Assembly: GCF_015752205.1 (NCBI RefSeq)
Contig: NZ_JADOVG010000007.1
Location: forward strand, 1-64,000
Direction: 5' to 3'
DNA: 64,000 nt
Origin: Polaromonas sp. CG_9.7
GTDB taxonomy: Bacteria; Pseudomonadota; Gammaproteobacteria; Burkholderiales; Burkholderiaceae_C
In this document: piece after piece, positions 34,661 through 44,444 of the stretch
Layout of the letters: the number at the start of each line of letters is the position of its first letter
Position numbering within the stretch: the first letter of the stretch is position 1
Notes under the pieces: generated by a model
What the model was told of the DNA's origin: nothing
What the model saw: only the letters and a program-made list of their open reading frames with translations
Database searches by the model: none
Program-made: the position numbers and the translations under genes

Positions 34661-37600
34661 ATGAATGCACCCCTCCCGCTCAAGATCACCCGCGAAGCCG
34701 CGAGCCATGCCTACGACGACGTGGCCCGCGCCAGCAATGAAGTCGCTGGCCGGCTGGCCGCACGGCTGGCCGCAGAAACGCAAGGCGAGGTGCTGTTTTC
34801 AGCCGCCGACCGGGGGCGTTACGCCACCGATGCGTCGATTTACCAGGTGATGCCGGTTGGCGTGTTCGTGCCGCGCACGGCGGCTGAGGTCAAGACCGCA
34901 CTCGACATTTGCCGTGACCTGCAGGTGCCCATCGTCGCGCGCGGCGGTGGCACCAGCCAGTGCGGCCAGACGGTGGGCGCGGGCCTGGTCATCGACCACG
35001 CCAGGCATGTGCGCAACATCCTGAGCGTGGACGCCGAGTCACGTACCGCCGTGGTCGAGCCTGGCATCGTGCTGGACCATCTCAATGCGGCACTGAAGCC
35101 CCAGGGCCTGTGGTATCCGGTTGATGTCTCGACCAGCGCGCAGGCCACGCTGGGGGGCATGGCCGGCAACAACTCGTGCGGCAGCCGCAGCATCGCTTAC
35201 GGCAACATGGTGCACAACGTGCTGGGTGCCACGGCCTGGCGTTCCGACGGCATCCTGCTGGAGCTGGGCCGGTATGACATGGCAGGTGGACCGGCGCGCC
35301 AGCTGGGCGACTACGTCAAGGCGATGTCCGATGCGCTTCAGCCCGAATTGCAGGCGCACTGGCCCAAGGTGCTGCGCCGGGTGGCGGGCTACAACCTGGA
35401 CATCTTCAACAACCAGAACGAAAAGCCCTACACGACCGACGGTTCGGTCAACCTGTCGCACTTGCTGATAGGCAGCGAAGGCACGCTGGGCCTGACAAAG
35501 TCGCTGACGCTGCAATTGTCTGAATTGCCCCGCACCAAGGTGCTGGGCGTGGTGAACTTTCCGACCTTCTACCAGGCAATGGACTCGGCCCAGCACATCG
35601 TCAGGCTGGGCGACGGCACGTTGACAGCGGTCGAGCTGGTGGACCGCACCATGATCGAGCTGTCGCTCCAAAACCCGGCCTTCGCGCCCACCGTGCGCAC
35701 CGCACTGATCGGCCGGCCCGACGCCATATTGCTGGTCGAGTTCTCGGGCAATTCCAAAGCTGAACTCACACCCAAGATCAGGCAACTTGTCGAGCTGATG
35801 GGCGAACTGGGGCTGCCGGGCTCGGTGGTCGAAATGGTCGACGACGCACCGCAAAAAAACCTGTGGGAGGTGCGCAAGGCGGGCCTGAACATCATGATGA
35901 GCCTCAAGGGCGACGGCAAACCGGTCAGCTTTATTGAAGACTGCGCCGTGCCGCTGGTGCACCTGGCCGAATACACCGACGCGCTGACGAATGTGTTCCG
36001 CAAGCACGGCAGCAAGGGCACCTGGTATGCCCATGCGTCGGTCGGAACGCTGCATGTGCGGCCCATCCTGGACATGCGCCGGGATGGGGCCTCAAAAATG
36101 CGCGCGATTGCCGAGGAAGCTTCGGAACTGGTCCGCCACTACAAGGGCGCCTACAGCGGCGAGCACGGCGACGGCCTGTGCCGGGGCGAGTGGATCGGCT
36201 GGCAGTTCGGCCCGAAGATCAACGACGCCTTTGCGCAGATCAAGCATTACCTGGACCCCTTGAACCTGCTCAGCCCGCAGCGCATCGTCAATCCGCCGAA
36301 GATGGACGACACGCGGCTGATGCGTTTTCCGCCCAGCTACAAGGTGATTCCGATCAAGACCGCGCTCGACTGGCGCGCCTGGGATGTGCAAAACGACCCG
36401 GTCACCGAGCAGACCAGCGCGCCCGGCACGGGCGGCGACCCGGCGCAGGGGTTTGCCAAGGCGGTGGAAATGTGCAACAACAACGGCCACTGCCGCAAGT
36501 TCGACACAGGTGTCATGTGCCCAAGCTACCGCGTCACGCGCGACGAAAAGCACCTGACGCGCGGCCGGGCCAACACCCTTCGCCTGGCGCTGTCAGGCCA
36601 GCTTGAAGGCCTCAAGGCAGAAGACGCCTTCACCAGCGAAGCGGTGAAAGAAGCACTTGACCTTTGCGTCGGCTGCAAGGGCTGCAAGCGTGACTGCCCG
36701 ACCGGCGTGGACATGGCGAAGATGAAGGTCGAGTTTTTGCACCACTACAAGGGCAAGCACGGCTACACGCTGAAAGACAAGCTGGTTGCTCACCTGCCCG
36801 ACTACGCACCCTGGGCCAGCCGCATGGCACCGCTGCTCAACCTGCGTGACCGCATTCCCGGCTTGGCATTGCTCAGCGAAAAAATGCTGGGCCTGTCCGC
36901 CAAACGCACATTGCCGCAGTGGAAAACGCGTACTTTTTTCAATACAGCACCCGTCAGCGCCACTCGCGAAGAAGTGCTGGCGGCCAGCCAGCCGGTGGTG
37001 CTGTTCGTTGACACCTTCAACGGCTATTTCGAATCCGACAACGCCAGTTCGGCCTTAAAAGTGCTGCAAGCGGCCGGCTACACAGTGCATGTAGCTACCA
37101 AAACCGTAGCAGACGGTAAAAGCCTGTGCTGCGGCCGGACCTTCCTGGCCAGCGGCATGGTGGACCAGGCCAAGGCCAAGGCCACAGAACTCGTCGCCGC
37201 GCTGCTCCCGTTTGCTGAAAAAGGAATCGCCATTGTCGGGCTGGAGCCGTCTTGCCTGCTGACGATGCGCGATGAAATGCTGGTGATGGGCCTGGGCGAC
37301 GCGGCCCAAACCATCAGCGGTCAGGCACTGCTGCTGGAAGAGTTTCTGGCGCGGGAAGCCGCCGCCGGAAAGCTGGAAACACTCAAGGCCAAACTCAAAC
37401 CAACGACGCAAGCCATCCTGCTGCACGGCCATTGCCACCAGAAAGCGTTTGGCGCAGTCAGCCCGATCATGGAGGTGCTCAAACTCATTCCGGGCGCAAA
37501 ACCCGAGCTGATCGAGTCCAGTTGCTGCGGCATGGCGGGCAGCTTCGGCTACGAGGCCAGCCATTACGCAGTGTCGATGCAGATGGCCGAACTCAGCCTG

Positions 37601-37735
37601 CTGCCCGCCGTGCGCCAGCAGCCCAATGCCATCGTGGTCGCGGACGGGACCAGTTGCCGGCATCAGATCAGGGATGGTGCGCAGCGCGAGGCGGTGCATG
37701 TCGCAGTGCTGCTGGCGCAGCAGTTGCAGGCTTGA
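34661..37735 (+). CDS. FAD-linked oxidase / Fe-S fusion protein (D-2-hydroxyacid dehydrogenase type)
   Basis: This 1024-residue fusion begins with an FAD_binding_4 (PCMH) domain, IVARGGGTSQCGQTVGAGLV (~88-107) and GGMAGNNSCGSRSIAYGNM (~165-183). The FAD-oxidase C-terminal domain follows, ending near GAYSGEHGDGLCRGEW. Two Cys clusters come next: CNNNGHCRKFDTGVMCP (~605) and CVGCKGCKRDCP (~669). Two CCG domains close the protein (LCCGRTF ~821; SSCCGMAGSFGYE ~953). This order fuses GlcD- and GlcF-like parts, as in Fe-S D-lactate dehydrogenases. It probably oxidises a D-2-hydroxyacid to the 2-oxoacid, passing electrons to the quinone pool. Confidence 0.9.
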   Translation: MNAPLPLKITREAASHAYDDVARASNEVAGRLAARLAAETQGEVLFSAADRGRYATDASIYQVMPVGVFVPRTAAEVKTALDICRDLQVPIVARGGGTSQCGQTVGAGLVIDHARHVRNILSVDAESRTAVVEPGIVLDHLNAALKPQGLWYPVDVSTSAQATLGGMAGNNSCGSRSIAYGNMVHNVLGATAWRSDGILLELGRYDMAGGPARQLGDYVKAMSDALQPELQAHWPKVLRRVAGYNLDIFNNQNEKPYTTDGSVNLSHLLIGSEGTLGLTKSLTLQLSELPRTKVLGVVNFPTFYQAMDSAQHIVRLGDGTLTAVELVDRTMIELSLQNPAFAPTVRTALIGRPDAILLVEFSGNSKAELTPKIRQLVELMGELGLPGSVVEMVDDAPQKNLWEVRKAGLNIMMSLKGDGKPVSFIEDCAVPLVHLAEYTDALTNVFRKHGSKGTWYAHASVGTLHVRPILDMRRDGASKMRAIAEEASELVRHYKGAYSGEHGDGLCRGEWIGWQFGPKINDAFAQIKHYLDPLNLLSPQRIVNPPKMDDTRLMRFPPSYKVIPIKTALDWRAWDVQNDPVTEQTSAPGTGGDPAQGFAKAVEMCNNNGHCRKFDTGVMCPSYRVTRDEKHLTRGRANTLRLALSGQLEGLKAEDAFTSEAVKEALDLCVGCKGCKRDCPTGVDMAKMKVEFLHHYKGKHGYTLKDKLVAHLPDYAPWASRMAPLLNLRDRIPGLALLSEKMLGLSAKRTLPQWKTRTFFNTAPVSATREEVLAASQPVVLFVDTFNGYFESDNASSALKVLQAAGYTVHVATKTVADGKSLCCGRTFLASGMVDQAKAKATELVAALLPFAEKGIAIVGLEPSCLLTMRDEMLVMGLGDAAQTISGQALLLEEFLAREAAAGKLETLKAKLKPTTQAILLHGHCHQKAFGAVSPIMEVLKLIPGAKPELIESSCCGMAGSFGYEASHYAVSMQMAELSLLPAVRQQPNAIVVADGTSCRHQIRDGAQREAVHVAVLLAQQLQA

Positions 37736-37758
37736 CGCCAAGTGCAGACCGAAACACG

Positions 37759-37815
37759 ATGGTTTTTATAGCCGTTGAAACCCTGCTGGATTGGGCTAAA
37801 AGCTATTTTTTATAT
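37759..37815 (+). repeat. Dispersed intergenic repeat, divergent copy
   Basis: ATGGTTTTTATAGCCGTTGA at the 5' side and GGGCTAAAAGCTATTTTTTA at the 3' side align with the ends of the repeat family; the TGCGCA centre is not conserved. It sits between convergent genes. Confidence 0.4.
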
Positions 37816-37821
37816 TGAATT

Positions 37822-37853
37822 CTCTGCCCATGCGCTCATCAGCATGGGCAGAG
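37822..37853. terminator. Bidirectional terminator-like hairpin
   Basis: CTCTGCCCATG and CATGGGCAGAG form a perfect 11-bp stem around a 10-base loop, in the short spacer between the convergent FAD oxidoreductase gene and dctM. T-runs are short, so termination strength is uncertain. Confidence 0.6.
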
Positions 37854-37868
37854 CCGGCGGTACCGGGA

Positions 37869-39146
37869 TTAGAACAGCAGGTTGGGCAGGAACAGCGAGA
37901 TCGCCGGGATGTAAGTGACCATCACCAGGAACAGCAGCAGCACCAGGGTCCACGGCAAGGCGGCCTTGGCCACCTGCATGATCGACATCTTGGTGATGCC
38001 CGCGGTGACAAACAGGTTCAGCCCGATAGGCGGCGTCACCATGCCAATCTCCAGGTTCACCACCATGATGATGCCCAGGTGCACCGGGTCAATGCCAAGC
38101 CGGGAAGCAATCGGGAACAGGATGGGCGCCAGAATCAAAATGATGCCGGTGGGCTCCATGAACATGCCGGCAATCAGCAGCAATATGTTGACCACGATCA
38201 AAAACTGCCAGTCAACCATGCCCCAGCCAATGATGGCCTCGGCAATGGTCTGCGGAATGCGCTCGGTCGTGAGCACATGCGCAAACAGCAGCGCATTGGC
38301 GACGATGAACATCAGCATCACCGTGACCTTGCCCGCCTCCAGTATGACGTGTGGCACTTTGCGCATTCCGATGTCGCGGTAAACAAACACCGCGATAAAG
38401 AAGGCATACACCGCAGCCACGGCAGCCGCTTCCGTCGGCGTGAAAATGCCGCCGTAAATACCGCCCAGAATGATGACGATCAGCAACAAGCCCCACATCG
38501 AGTCACGGCCGGCTTTAAAGATTTCACCAGTCGAGGCACGCGGCTGACGCGGCAAGTCGAGCATGCGGGCGCGTATGTAAATGGCCACCATCAGCATCAG
38601 CCCCAGCGTGATGCCGGGAATCACGCCTGCCAGGAACAGCTTGCCGACCGAGGTTTCAGTGGCCGCGCCATACACCACCATCACGATGGACGGGGGGATC
38701 AAAATGCCCAGCGTTCCGGCATTGCAGATCACACCGGCGGCAAACGGCTGCGGATAGCCCGCGCGCACCATGCCGGCAATCACGATGGCGCCCACTGCCA
38801 CCACGGTGGCAGGCGACGAGCCCGACACGGCGGCAAACAGCATGCAGGCCAGCACAGACGCCATGGCCAGGCCGCCGCGCATGTGCCCGATGCAGGCATT
38901 GGCAAAACGGATCATCCGCTTGGCCACGCCGCCGGTGGTCATGAACGCACCGCCAAGGATAAAGAAAGGAATCGCCAGCAGCGTGTAGTGCTCGGAGGTT
39001 TCGAACAGCTTGAGCGACAGCGAAGCCATTGAATCCTGGGCAAACATCATGATCGTCAGGATGGACGACAGTCCAAGCGCCACGGCCACCGGCATGCCCA
39101 GACCCATGAACACAAACAGCAAAAGAAACAGTGCAGCAATCGTCAT
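37869..39146 (-). CDS. dctM: TRAP transporter large permease DctM
   Basis: This 425-residue inner-membrane protein has about 12 helices and the DctM/SiaM hallmarks: LFVFMGLGMPVAVALGLSS at the N-terminus, AIPFFILGGAFMTTGGVAKR (~56-75), GSSPATVVAVGAIVIAGM, LGILIPPSIVMVVYG (~148-162), and MVTPPIGLNLFV near the C-terminus. It forms the Na+-coupled transport pore with DctQ. It overlaps dctQ by 4 bases. Given the upstream itaconate-type genes the substrate is probably itaconate or a similar C4-C5 dicarboxylate (inference). Confidence 0.93.
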   Translation of the reverse strand: MTIAALFLLLFVFMGLGMPVAVALGLSSILTIMMFAQDSMASLSLKLFETSEHYTLLAIPFFILGGAFMTTGGVAKRMIRFANACIGHMRGGLAMASVLACMLFAAVSGSSPATVVAVGAIVIAGMVRAGYPQPFAAGVICNAGTLGILIPPSIVMVVYGAATETSVGKLFLAGVIPGITLGLMLMVAIYIRARMLDLPRQPRASTGEIFKAGRDSMWGLLLIVIILGGIYGGIFTPTEAAAVAAVYAFFIAVFVYRDIGMRKVPHVILEAGKVTVMLMFIVANALLFAHVLTTERIPQTIAEAIIGWGMVDWQFLIVVNILLLIAGMFMEPTGIILILAPILFPIASRLGIDPVHLGIIMVVNLEIGMVTPPIGLNLFVTAGITKMSIMQVAKAALPWTLVLLLFLVMVTYIPAISLFLPNLLF

Positions 39147-39679
39147 TTTTGTACCTCGCCGTCCGGCTCGTCTTGTCTCAGCTTCAAGGCTTCCTTGGCT
39201 TCATCGCCCAGAAGATGCGCGTCTTGTCCGGTTGCCAGACGCCACAGCACCTGACTGAAACGGAACGCCAGCAGCAAGAACCCGACCGGCAAAATTGCGC
39301 GAGGAATCCAGCTCTGCACCGGCATGTCCTGCATCAGGATGCCGACGTCGTACATTTTCTGGACATACTGGAAACTGCCAAAAGCGACCAGCAGGGCATA
39401 CAGGATGCACAACGCCGCCGCCAGCGAACCCACGACGCGTGCCGCCGTGCTGCCCAGGGACTTGACCAGCGCATCAACACCGATGTGGGCGCCGACCCGC
39501 ACACCGTAAGACATGCCGATGAAGATCAGCCAGGCAAACATGACCCCGGTCAATTCCAGGGACCAGACAAAGTTGTAATTAAAAACGTAACGCCCAATCA
39601 CCTGCATGAAGGTGATCAGCGTCATTGCCGCCATGAGGAAGGTGATCAAACCTTCCTCCAGATACTCAAGTAATCGCAT
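39143..39679 (-). CDS. dctQ: TRAP transporter small permease DctQ
   Basis: This 178-residue protein has four membrane helices (about 10-30, 45-65, 85-105, 125-150). The DctQ pattern is RLLEYLEEGLITFLMAAMTL, FVWSLELTGVMFAWLIFIGM, then SYGVRVGAHIGVDAL. It is preceded by the dctP stop with an intrinsic terminator in the 38-base spacer. No clear Shine-Dalgarno stands outside that hairpin, so translation and transcription of dctQM may both be reduced relative to dctP. Confidence 0.92.
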   Translation of the reverse strand: MRLLEYLEEGLITFLMAAMTLITFMQVIGRYVFNYNFVWSLELTGVMFAWLIFIGMSYGVRVGAHIGVDALVKSLGSTAARVVGSLAAALCILYALLVAFGSFQYVQKMYDVGILMQDMPVQSWIPRAILPVGFLLLAFRFSQVLWRLATGQDAHLLGDEAKEALKLRQDEPDGEVQK

Positions 39680-39682
39680 GAT

Positions 39683-39708
39683 AAAAAAAAGGCCTGCTTC
39701 AGCAGGCC
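39683..39708 (-). terminator. Intrinsic terminator/attenuator between dctP and dctQ
   Basis: Read on the minus strand, GGCCTGC-TGAA-GCAGGCC is followed directly by eight T's. It begins 9 bases after the dctP stop and ends 3 bases before the dctQ start. It is a textbook Rho-independent signal inside an operon. Confidence 0.85.
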
Positions 39709-39717
39709 ATTCCTGTT

Positions 39718-40749
<1,032 letters not shown>

Positions 40750-40872
40750 CTAAAAAAAACGGCCAGCTCGAATGTCTGGCCCGCGGGGAAATGGTAAGTC
40801 ACAAAAGTGCTGAATGTCATGAGTACAAACCGCCATTCCGATTTAAAACGTTGATTTCACTTCTGCGTGCGG

Positions 40873-41751
40873 TCAGCCAGCCTGGTTATCGTCGCGACGA
40901 TGCGCCAATGTGCGCTGCGCCAGAAGCATCACAGGCGCATCCACCATGCGGCCGTCCAGACTGAACACACCGCCGCCCGCCGCAGCAAAACCCGCCACCA
41001 CACGCTGAGCCCAGTCAATCTCGGTGGCGCTGGGCGTGAACGCCGCGTTCACCACCGCCACCTGGGCCGGATGAATGCACAGCTTGCCGCCAAAGCCGCC
41101 GCGCCGGCCGCGCGCTGCATCTGAAGCCAGTTGCACGGTGTCTTGCGTGCCGGGCGAGATGCCGTCCACCGGCGCGGGCAACGCGGCGCGGCGCGAAGCC
41201 AGCACCAGCGCCAGCCGCACCGGCACCAGCTCGGACTCGTCGGCAGCGCAAGCCAGGCCTGCGTCGGCCTGAAAGTCGAGATGGCCGAACGCCAGCCGCA
41301 GCACCTGCGGGCAGGCGGCCAGCGTAGTGGCCGCGTCGAGTCCCGCCACCGATTCGATCAGCGGCAGCAGCGCGCATGGCCCTGCGGCGCGGGCCACGTC
41401 TGCCAACCCCGCCACCGACTCGGCCTTGGGCACCATGACCGCCCCGAGTCCCTGTGTGACCCATTCACGCACGCACGCCAGATCGCCGGCATGCCACGGC
41501 GTAGCCGCCGCATTGATGCGTACCAGCAAGCGGCCGCGTTGCGCCGGATTGAGCGACAGCATCGCCGGCAGCAACGCGTGGCGCGCCGCGTCCTTGTCGG
41601 CCGGGGCCACCGCGTCTTCCAGGTCGATGATCACCGCGTCAGCGCCCGAGGCCAGCGCCTTGGCAAAGCGCTCCGGCCGGGTGGCCGGAACGAACAAAAA
41701 CGAGCGGGCGCGTGCGAGGTGATGCGTGGAGGTTGCAGTCGCTTCAGTCAT
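40873..41751 (-). CDS. ccl: HpcH/HpaI-family lyase, probable (S)-citramalyl-CoA lyase
   Basis: This 292-residue CitE-like TIM-barrel lyase has RSFLFVPATRPERFAKALAS (16-35), ADAVIIDLEDAVAPADKD (38-55), RINAAATPWHAGDL, VMVPKAES, then GGKLCIHPAQVAVVNAAF near the C-terminus. In the itaconate pathway this enzyme splits (S)-citramalyl-CoA to acetyl-CoA and pyruvate. I use the ATG at 41751, which overlaps the mmgE/prpD stop (TGATG); the frame extends to 41802. The pathway call rests on the neighbours: hydratase, CoA-transferase and MmgE/PrpD genes in one run. Confidence 0.8.
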   Translation of the reverse strand: MTEATATSTHHLARARSFLFVPATRPERFAKALASGADAVIIDLEDAVAPADKDAARHALLPAMLSLNPAQRGRLLVRINAAATPWHAGDLACVREWVTQGLGAVMVPKAESVAGLADVARAAGPCALLPLIESVAGLDAATTLAACPQVLRLAFGHLDFQADAGLACAADESELVPVRLALVLASRRAALPAPVDGISPGTQDTVQLASDAARGRRGGFGGKLCIHPAQVAVVNAAFTPSATEIDWAQRVVAGFAAAGGGVFSLDGRMVDAPVMLLAQRTLAHRRDDNQAG

Positions 41752-43133
41752 CAGGCCTCCGGCAGCAACATGCCGACACGCGGCCATTGCGCCACCTGCC
41801 ACAGGGAATCGACAGCCAGCTGCATTTCGGTCGGCGTGGCGCCCTGGCTGAAAGCCGCCAGGCGCAATGCCTTGGCGGTGAGTTCTTCGCGGCTCAGCGT
41901 GTTGCCGGGGTCGCCCTTAGGCTCGTCGACACGGCCGTGCAGCACGCGGCCATCAAGGGTGTGCACCGTGACCTTGCCAATCCAGCGCTGCGGGTAGGCG
42001 GCATCGACTTCGGCGTCGAGTTCCATCGTGATGCGGTCGCGCAGGCTTTGGGTGGTGTCGTCGCCAAAATGCCGGTCAAACTCAACCAGGCCGGCATGGC
42101 CAAAACGGGCCACCAGCGCCAGCACCGTGCCCATGGAAAACTTGGACTGGTGCACGGTCGTGGGCCGAACCACCGGCCCCAGCACGTCAATAGCACCCTG
42201 ATGCACCCGCGTGACGACACGCGCCAGGTCATCGACCCCAAGCTGGTTTTCCTGCATGACCTGCAGCAACGCATCGGCTGCCGGATGCGTATGGCGGCAG
42301 CTGGCGTGGTATTTGAACGAGGTTTCGGCCGTGGCCCAGCGCGTTCCCAGCCGGTCGGTCAGGCGCGCGATATTGGCGTCGCTCGACATGCCGGCGGCCA
42401 TGCCCTGCGGGCCTTCAAAAATCTGTGCCGCGCCGGTGAAACCGTCCTTGGCCAGGTAAGCCGACATCAGGCCGGCGGCGGCGGCATGCGCGGTGTGCAA
42501 TTGCTTGCTGTCCGACGCGGTGCGCAAAAACTCCCACAGCCCGGCCGACTGCGTGCCGGCGGATCCGAAGGCATGCTGCATCTGCCGCGCATCGAGTTTC
42601 AGCAGATGGCCCACAGCAGCGGCAGCGGCCAGCGTGCCGGCCGTGCCGGTGGTGTGAAACACCTTGTAATGCGAGCGGCCAAGGAATTCACCCACGCGGA
42701 TGCCCACTTCGTAACCCGCCACACTGGCGGCAAGCAGTTGCTGTCCGCTGGCGCCCAGCGCTTGCGCCGTGGCCAGTGCCGCCGGAAACACCACCGTCGC
42801 CGGATGAAACACCGAGGCGTTGTGTACATCGTCCTGTTCGGCCACATGCGACGCGGCGGCATTCGCCATAGCGGCAAAGTAGGGGCTGGTGCGCGCCCGG
42901 CTGACCATCACCTCGGACGGGCCGGCTGGTGTGTCGCCACCCGGCACCGGCTGCGGCCCCATGGCGGCCGCAAAGCGCGTGATGCTGTCGACGGCCCGGG
43001 CGCCGTGGCCGGCAACGGCAGAGCCGAACCAGTCCACCAGCAAATCCTCGGTGCGGCGCACCACAGGTTCGGGAATGTCTTCAAAACGCAGGCCGGCGGC
43101 AAACGCAGCCAGTTCGGCAGTCGCATGGGTCAT
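41751..43133 (-). CDS. MmgE/PrpD family protein
   Basis: This 460-residue all-helical/alpha-beta MmgE/PrpD protein has VDWFGSAVAGHGARAVDSIT (~33-52), ANAAASHVAEQDDVHNASVFHPATVVFPAALATAQA (~86-121; catalytic-type D/H residues), FKYHASCRHTHPAADALL (~255-272) and KFSMGTVLALV. Family members are 2-methylcitrate dehydratase, cis-aconitate decarboxylase and iminodisuccinate epimerase. In itaconate loci a member is conserved with no fixed role; here it may handle an isomer such as aconitate or citramalate derivatives. It is followed by the lyase gene and preceded by a repeat copy plus the CoA-transferase gene. Confidence 0.88.
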   Translation of the reverse strand: MTHATAELAAFAAGLRFEDIPEPVVRRTEDLLVDWFGSAVAGHGARAVDSITRFAAAMGPQPVPGGDTPAGPSEVMVSRARTSPYFAAMANAAASHVAEQDDVHNASVFHPATVVFPAALATAQALGASGQQLLAASVAGYEVGIRVGEFLGRSHYKVFHTTGTAGTLAAAAAVGHLLKLDARQMQHAFGSAGTQSAGLWEFLRTASDSKQLHTAHAAAAGLMSAYLAKDGFTGAAQIFEGPQGMAAGMSSDANIARLTDRLGTRWATAETSFKYHASCRHTHPAADALLQVMQENQLGVDDLARVVTRVHQGAIDVLGPVVRPTTVHQSKFSMGTVLALVARFGHAGLVEFDRHFGDDTTQSLRDRITMELDAEVDAAYPQRWIGKVTVHTLDGRVLHGRVDEPKGDPGNTLSREELTAKALRLAAFSQGATPTEMQLAVDSLWQVAQWPRVGMLLPEA

Positions 43134-43149
43134 GGTGAATCCTTATGAG

Positions 43150-43206
43150 TCAAATAGGCTGTTTGCGCATACTGCACGGGCGCAAGCAGCTATTTTTTTG
43201 ATAGCT
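43150..43206 (+). repeat. Dispersed intergenic repeat, copy 4
   Basis: The element reads TCAAATAGGCTGTTTGCGCA, CACGGGCGCAAGC and the terminal palindrome AGCTATTTTTTTGATAGC. It sits between the CoA-transferase and MmgE/PrpD genes, inside the itaconate-type operon. Confidence 0.75.
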
Positions 43207-43253
43207 TCTTAGCGTGATCGAATCACCCCAGGGCGGGAGGCGAGCTGCAAGCC

Positions 43254-44435
43254 TCAAATGGCTTGCGCCGCGCGCAATGCCGCAATCTGCGCATCGCCCT
43301 GCCCCAGCTCGCGCAGGATGGCCTCGGTGTGCTCGCCAACGGCGGGCACGGCATCCATGCGGTAGTCAAACGCGCTGTTGCGGCCGGGCGGCAGCAGTGC
43401 AGGAATGTCTCCAGCGGGTGAGCCGACATCCTGCCAGCGTCCCCGCGCCTTGAGCTGCGGATGCGACCACAGGCCGGCCATGTCGTTCATGCGGGCGTTG
43501 GCGATTTGCGCCGCATCAAGCCGGGCCTCGACCTGCGCCGTCGTCAGCGTGCTGAAAACACCGAGGATCAACGCTTTCAACGGCTCGCGGTGCTCGTTTC
43601 GCCTGGCGTTGCTGTCAAAGCGCGGGTCGGTGGCCAGCGCCGCGTCCTGCAGCACGCCGGCGCAAAACGCCTTCCATTCGCGCTCGTTTTGCAGGCCCAG
43701 CATCACCGTGCCGCCATCACCCACAGCAAACGGCCCATAGGGATAAATGCTGGCATGCGACGCGGCGGTGCGCGGCGGGGGCGGCGCGCCGTCATAGGCG
43801 TAATACATCGGGTAATTCATCCACTCGGCCAGCGATTCAAGCATCGACACATCAATGTGCGAGCCCTGCCCGGTCTTGCCGCGCAGCAGCAGCGCCGACA
43901 AGATGCCGGTGTAGGCATACATGCCCGCGGCAATGTCGGCCACCGAATTGCCGGCTTTGCTGGGCGCCTCGGGCGTGCCGGTGACCGACAGAAAACCCGC
44001 TTCGCTCTGGATCAGCAGGTCGTAGGCCTTCTTGTCACGGTACGGGCCGTCTTCGCCATAGCCCGAGATGTCGCAGACGATCAGTCGGGGGTGCGCCTGA
44101 CGCAGCGCCTCGAACGACAGGCCCATGCGTGCGGCAGCGCCGGGCGCCAGGTTTTGCACCAGCACATCGGCCTGGTCCAGCAGCAGCTTCAGCGCAGCCA
44201 GCGCATCGGGCTGCTTGAGGTCCAGCGTCAGGCTTTCCTTGGAGCGGTTGGTCCAGACAAAGTGCGACGCCAGGCCCTTGACGCGTGTGTCGTAGGCGCG
44301 GGCAAAGTCGCCGACGCCGGGGCGCTCGACCTTGATGACGCGCGCGCCCAGATCGGCCAGCTGGCGGGTGCAGAACGGCGCGGCAATGGCGTGTTCAAGG
44401 GAAACGACGGTGATGCCGTCAAGCGGTCGGGTCAT
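43254..44435 (-). CDS. ict: CaiB/BaiF CoA-transferase, probable itaconate CoA-transferase
   Basis: This 393-residue class III CoA-transferase has GITVVSLEHAIAAPFCTRQL (7-26), ADLGARVIKVERPGVGDFAR, WTNRSKESLTLDL and the catalytic D167 in GNSVADIAAGMYAYTG. 'EHAIAAPFCTRQLADLGARV' is typical of the itaconate/succinyl-CoA:mesaconate-type group. It would load CoA from succinyl-CoA onto itaconate. I prefer the ATG at 44435 (AGGGA eight bases upstream) over 44441. The assignment to itaconate depends on the neighbouring hydratase and lyase. Confidence 0.8.
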   Translation of the reverse strand: MTRPLDGITVVSLEHAIAAPFCTRQLADLGARVIKVERPGVGDFARAYDTRVKGLASHFVWTNRSKESLTLDLKQPDALAALKLLLDQADVLVQNLAPGAAARMGLSFEALRQAHPRLIVCDISGYGEDGPYRDKKAYDLLIQSEAGFLSVTGTPEAPSKAGNSVADIAAGMYAYTGILSALLLRGKTGQGSHIDVSMLESLAEWMNYPMYYAYDGAPPPPRTAASHASIYPYGPFAVGDGGTVMLGLQNEREWKAFCAGVLQDAALATDPRFDSNARRNEHREPLKALILGVFSTLTTAQVEARLDAAQIANARMNDMAGLWSHPQLKARGRWQDVGSPAGDIPALLPPGRNSAFDYRMDAVPAVGEHTEAILRELGQGDAQIAALRAAQAI

Positions 44436-44444
44436 GGCCATCCC

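Noticed and set aside
37815..39032. A 405-codon plus-strand frame, His/Asn/Gln-rich
   Set aside because: Mirror frame of dctM; composition is an artefact of membrane-protein codons read backwards.
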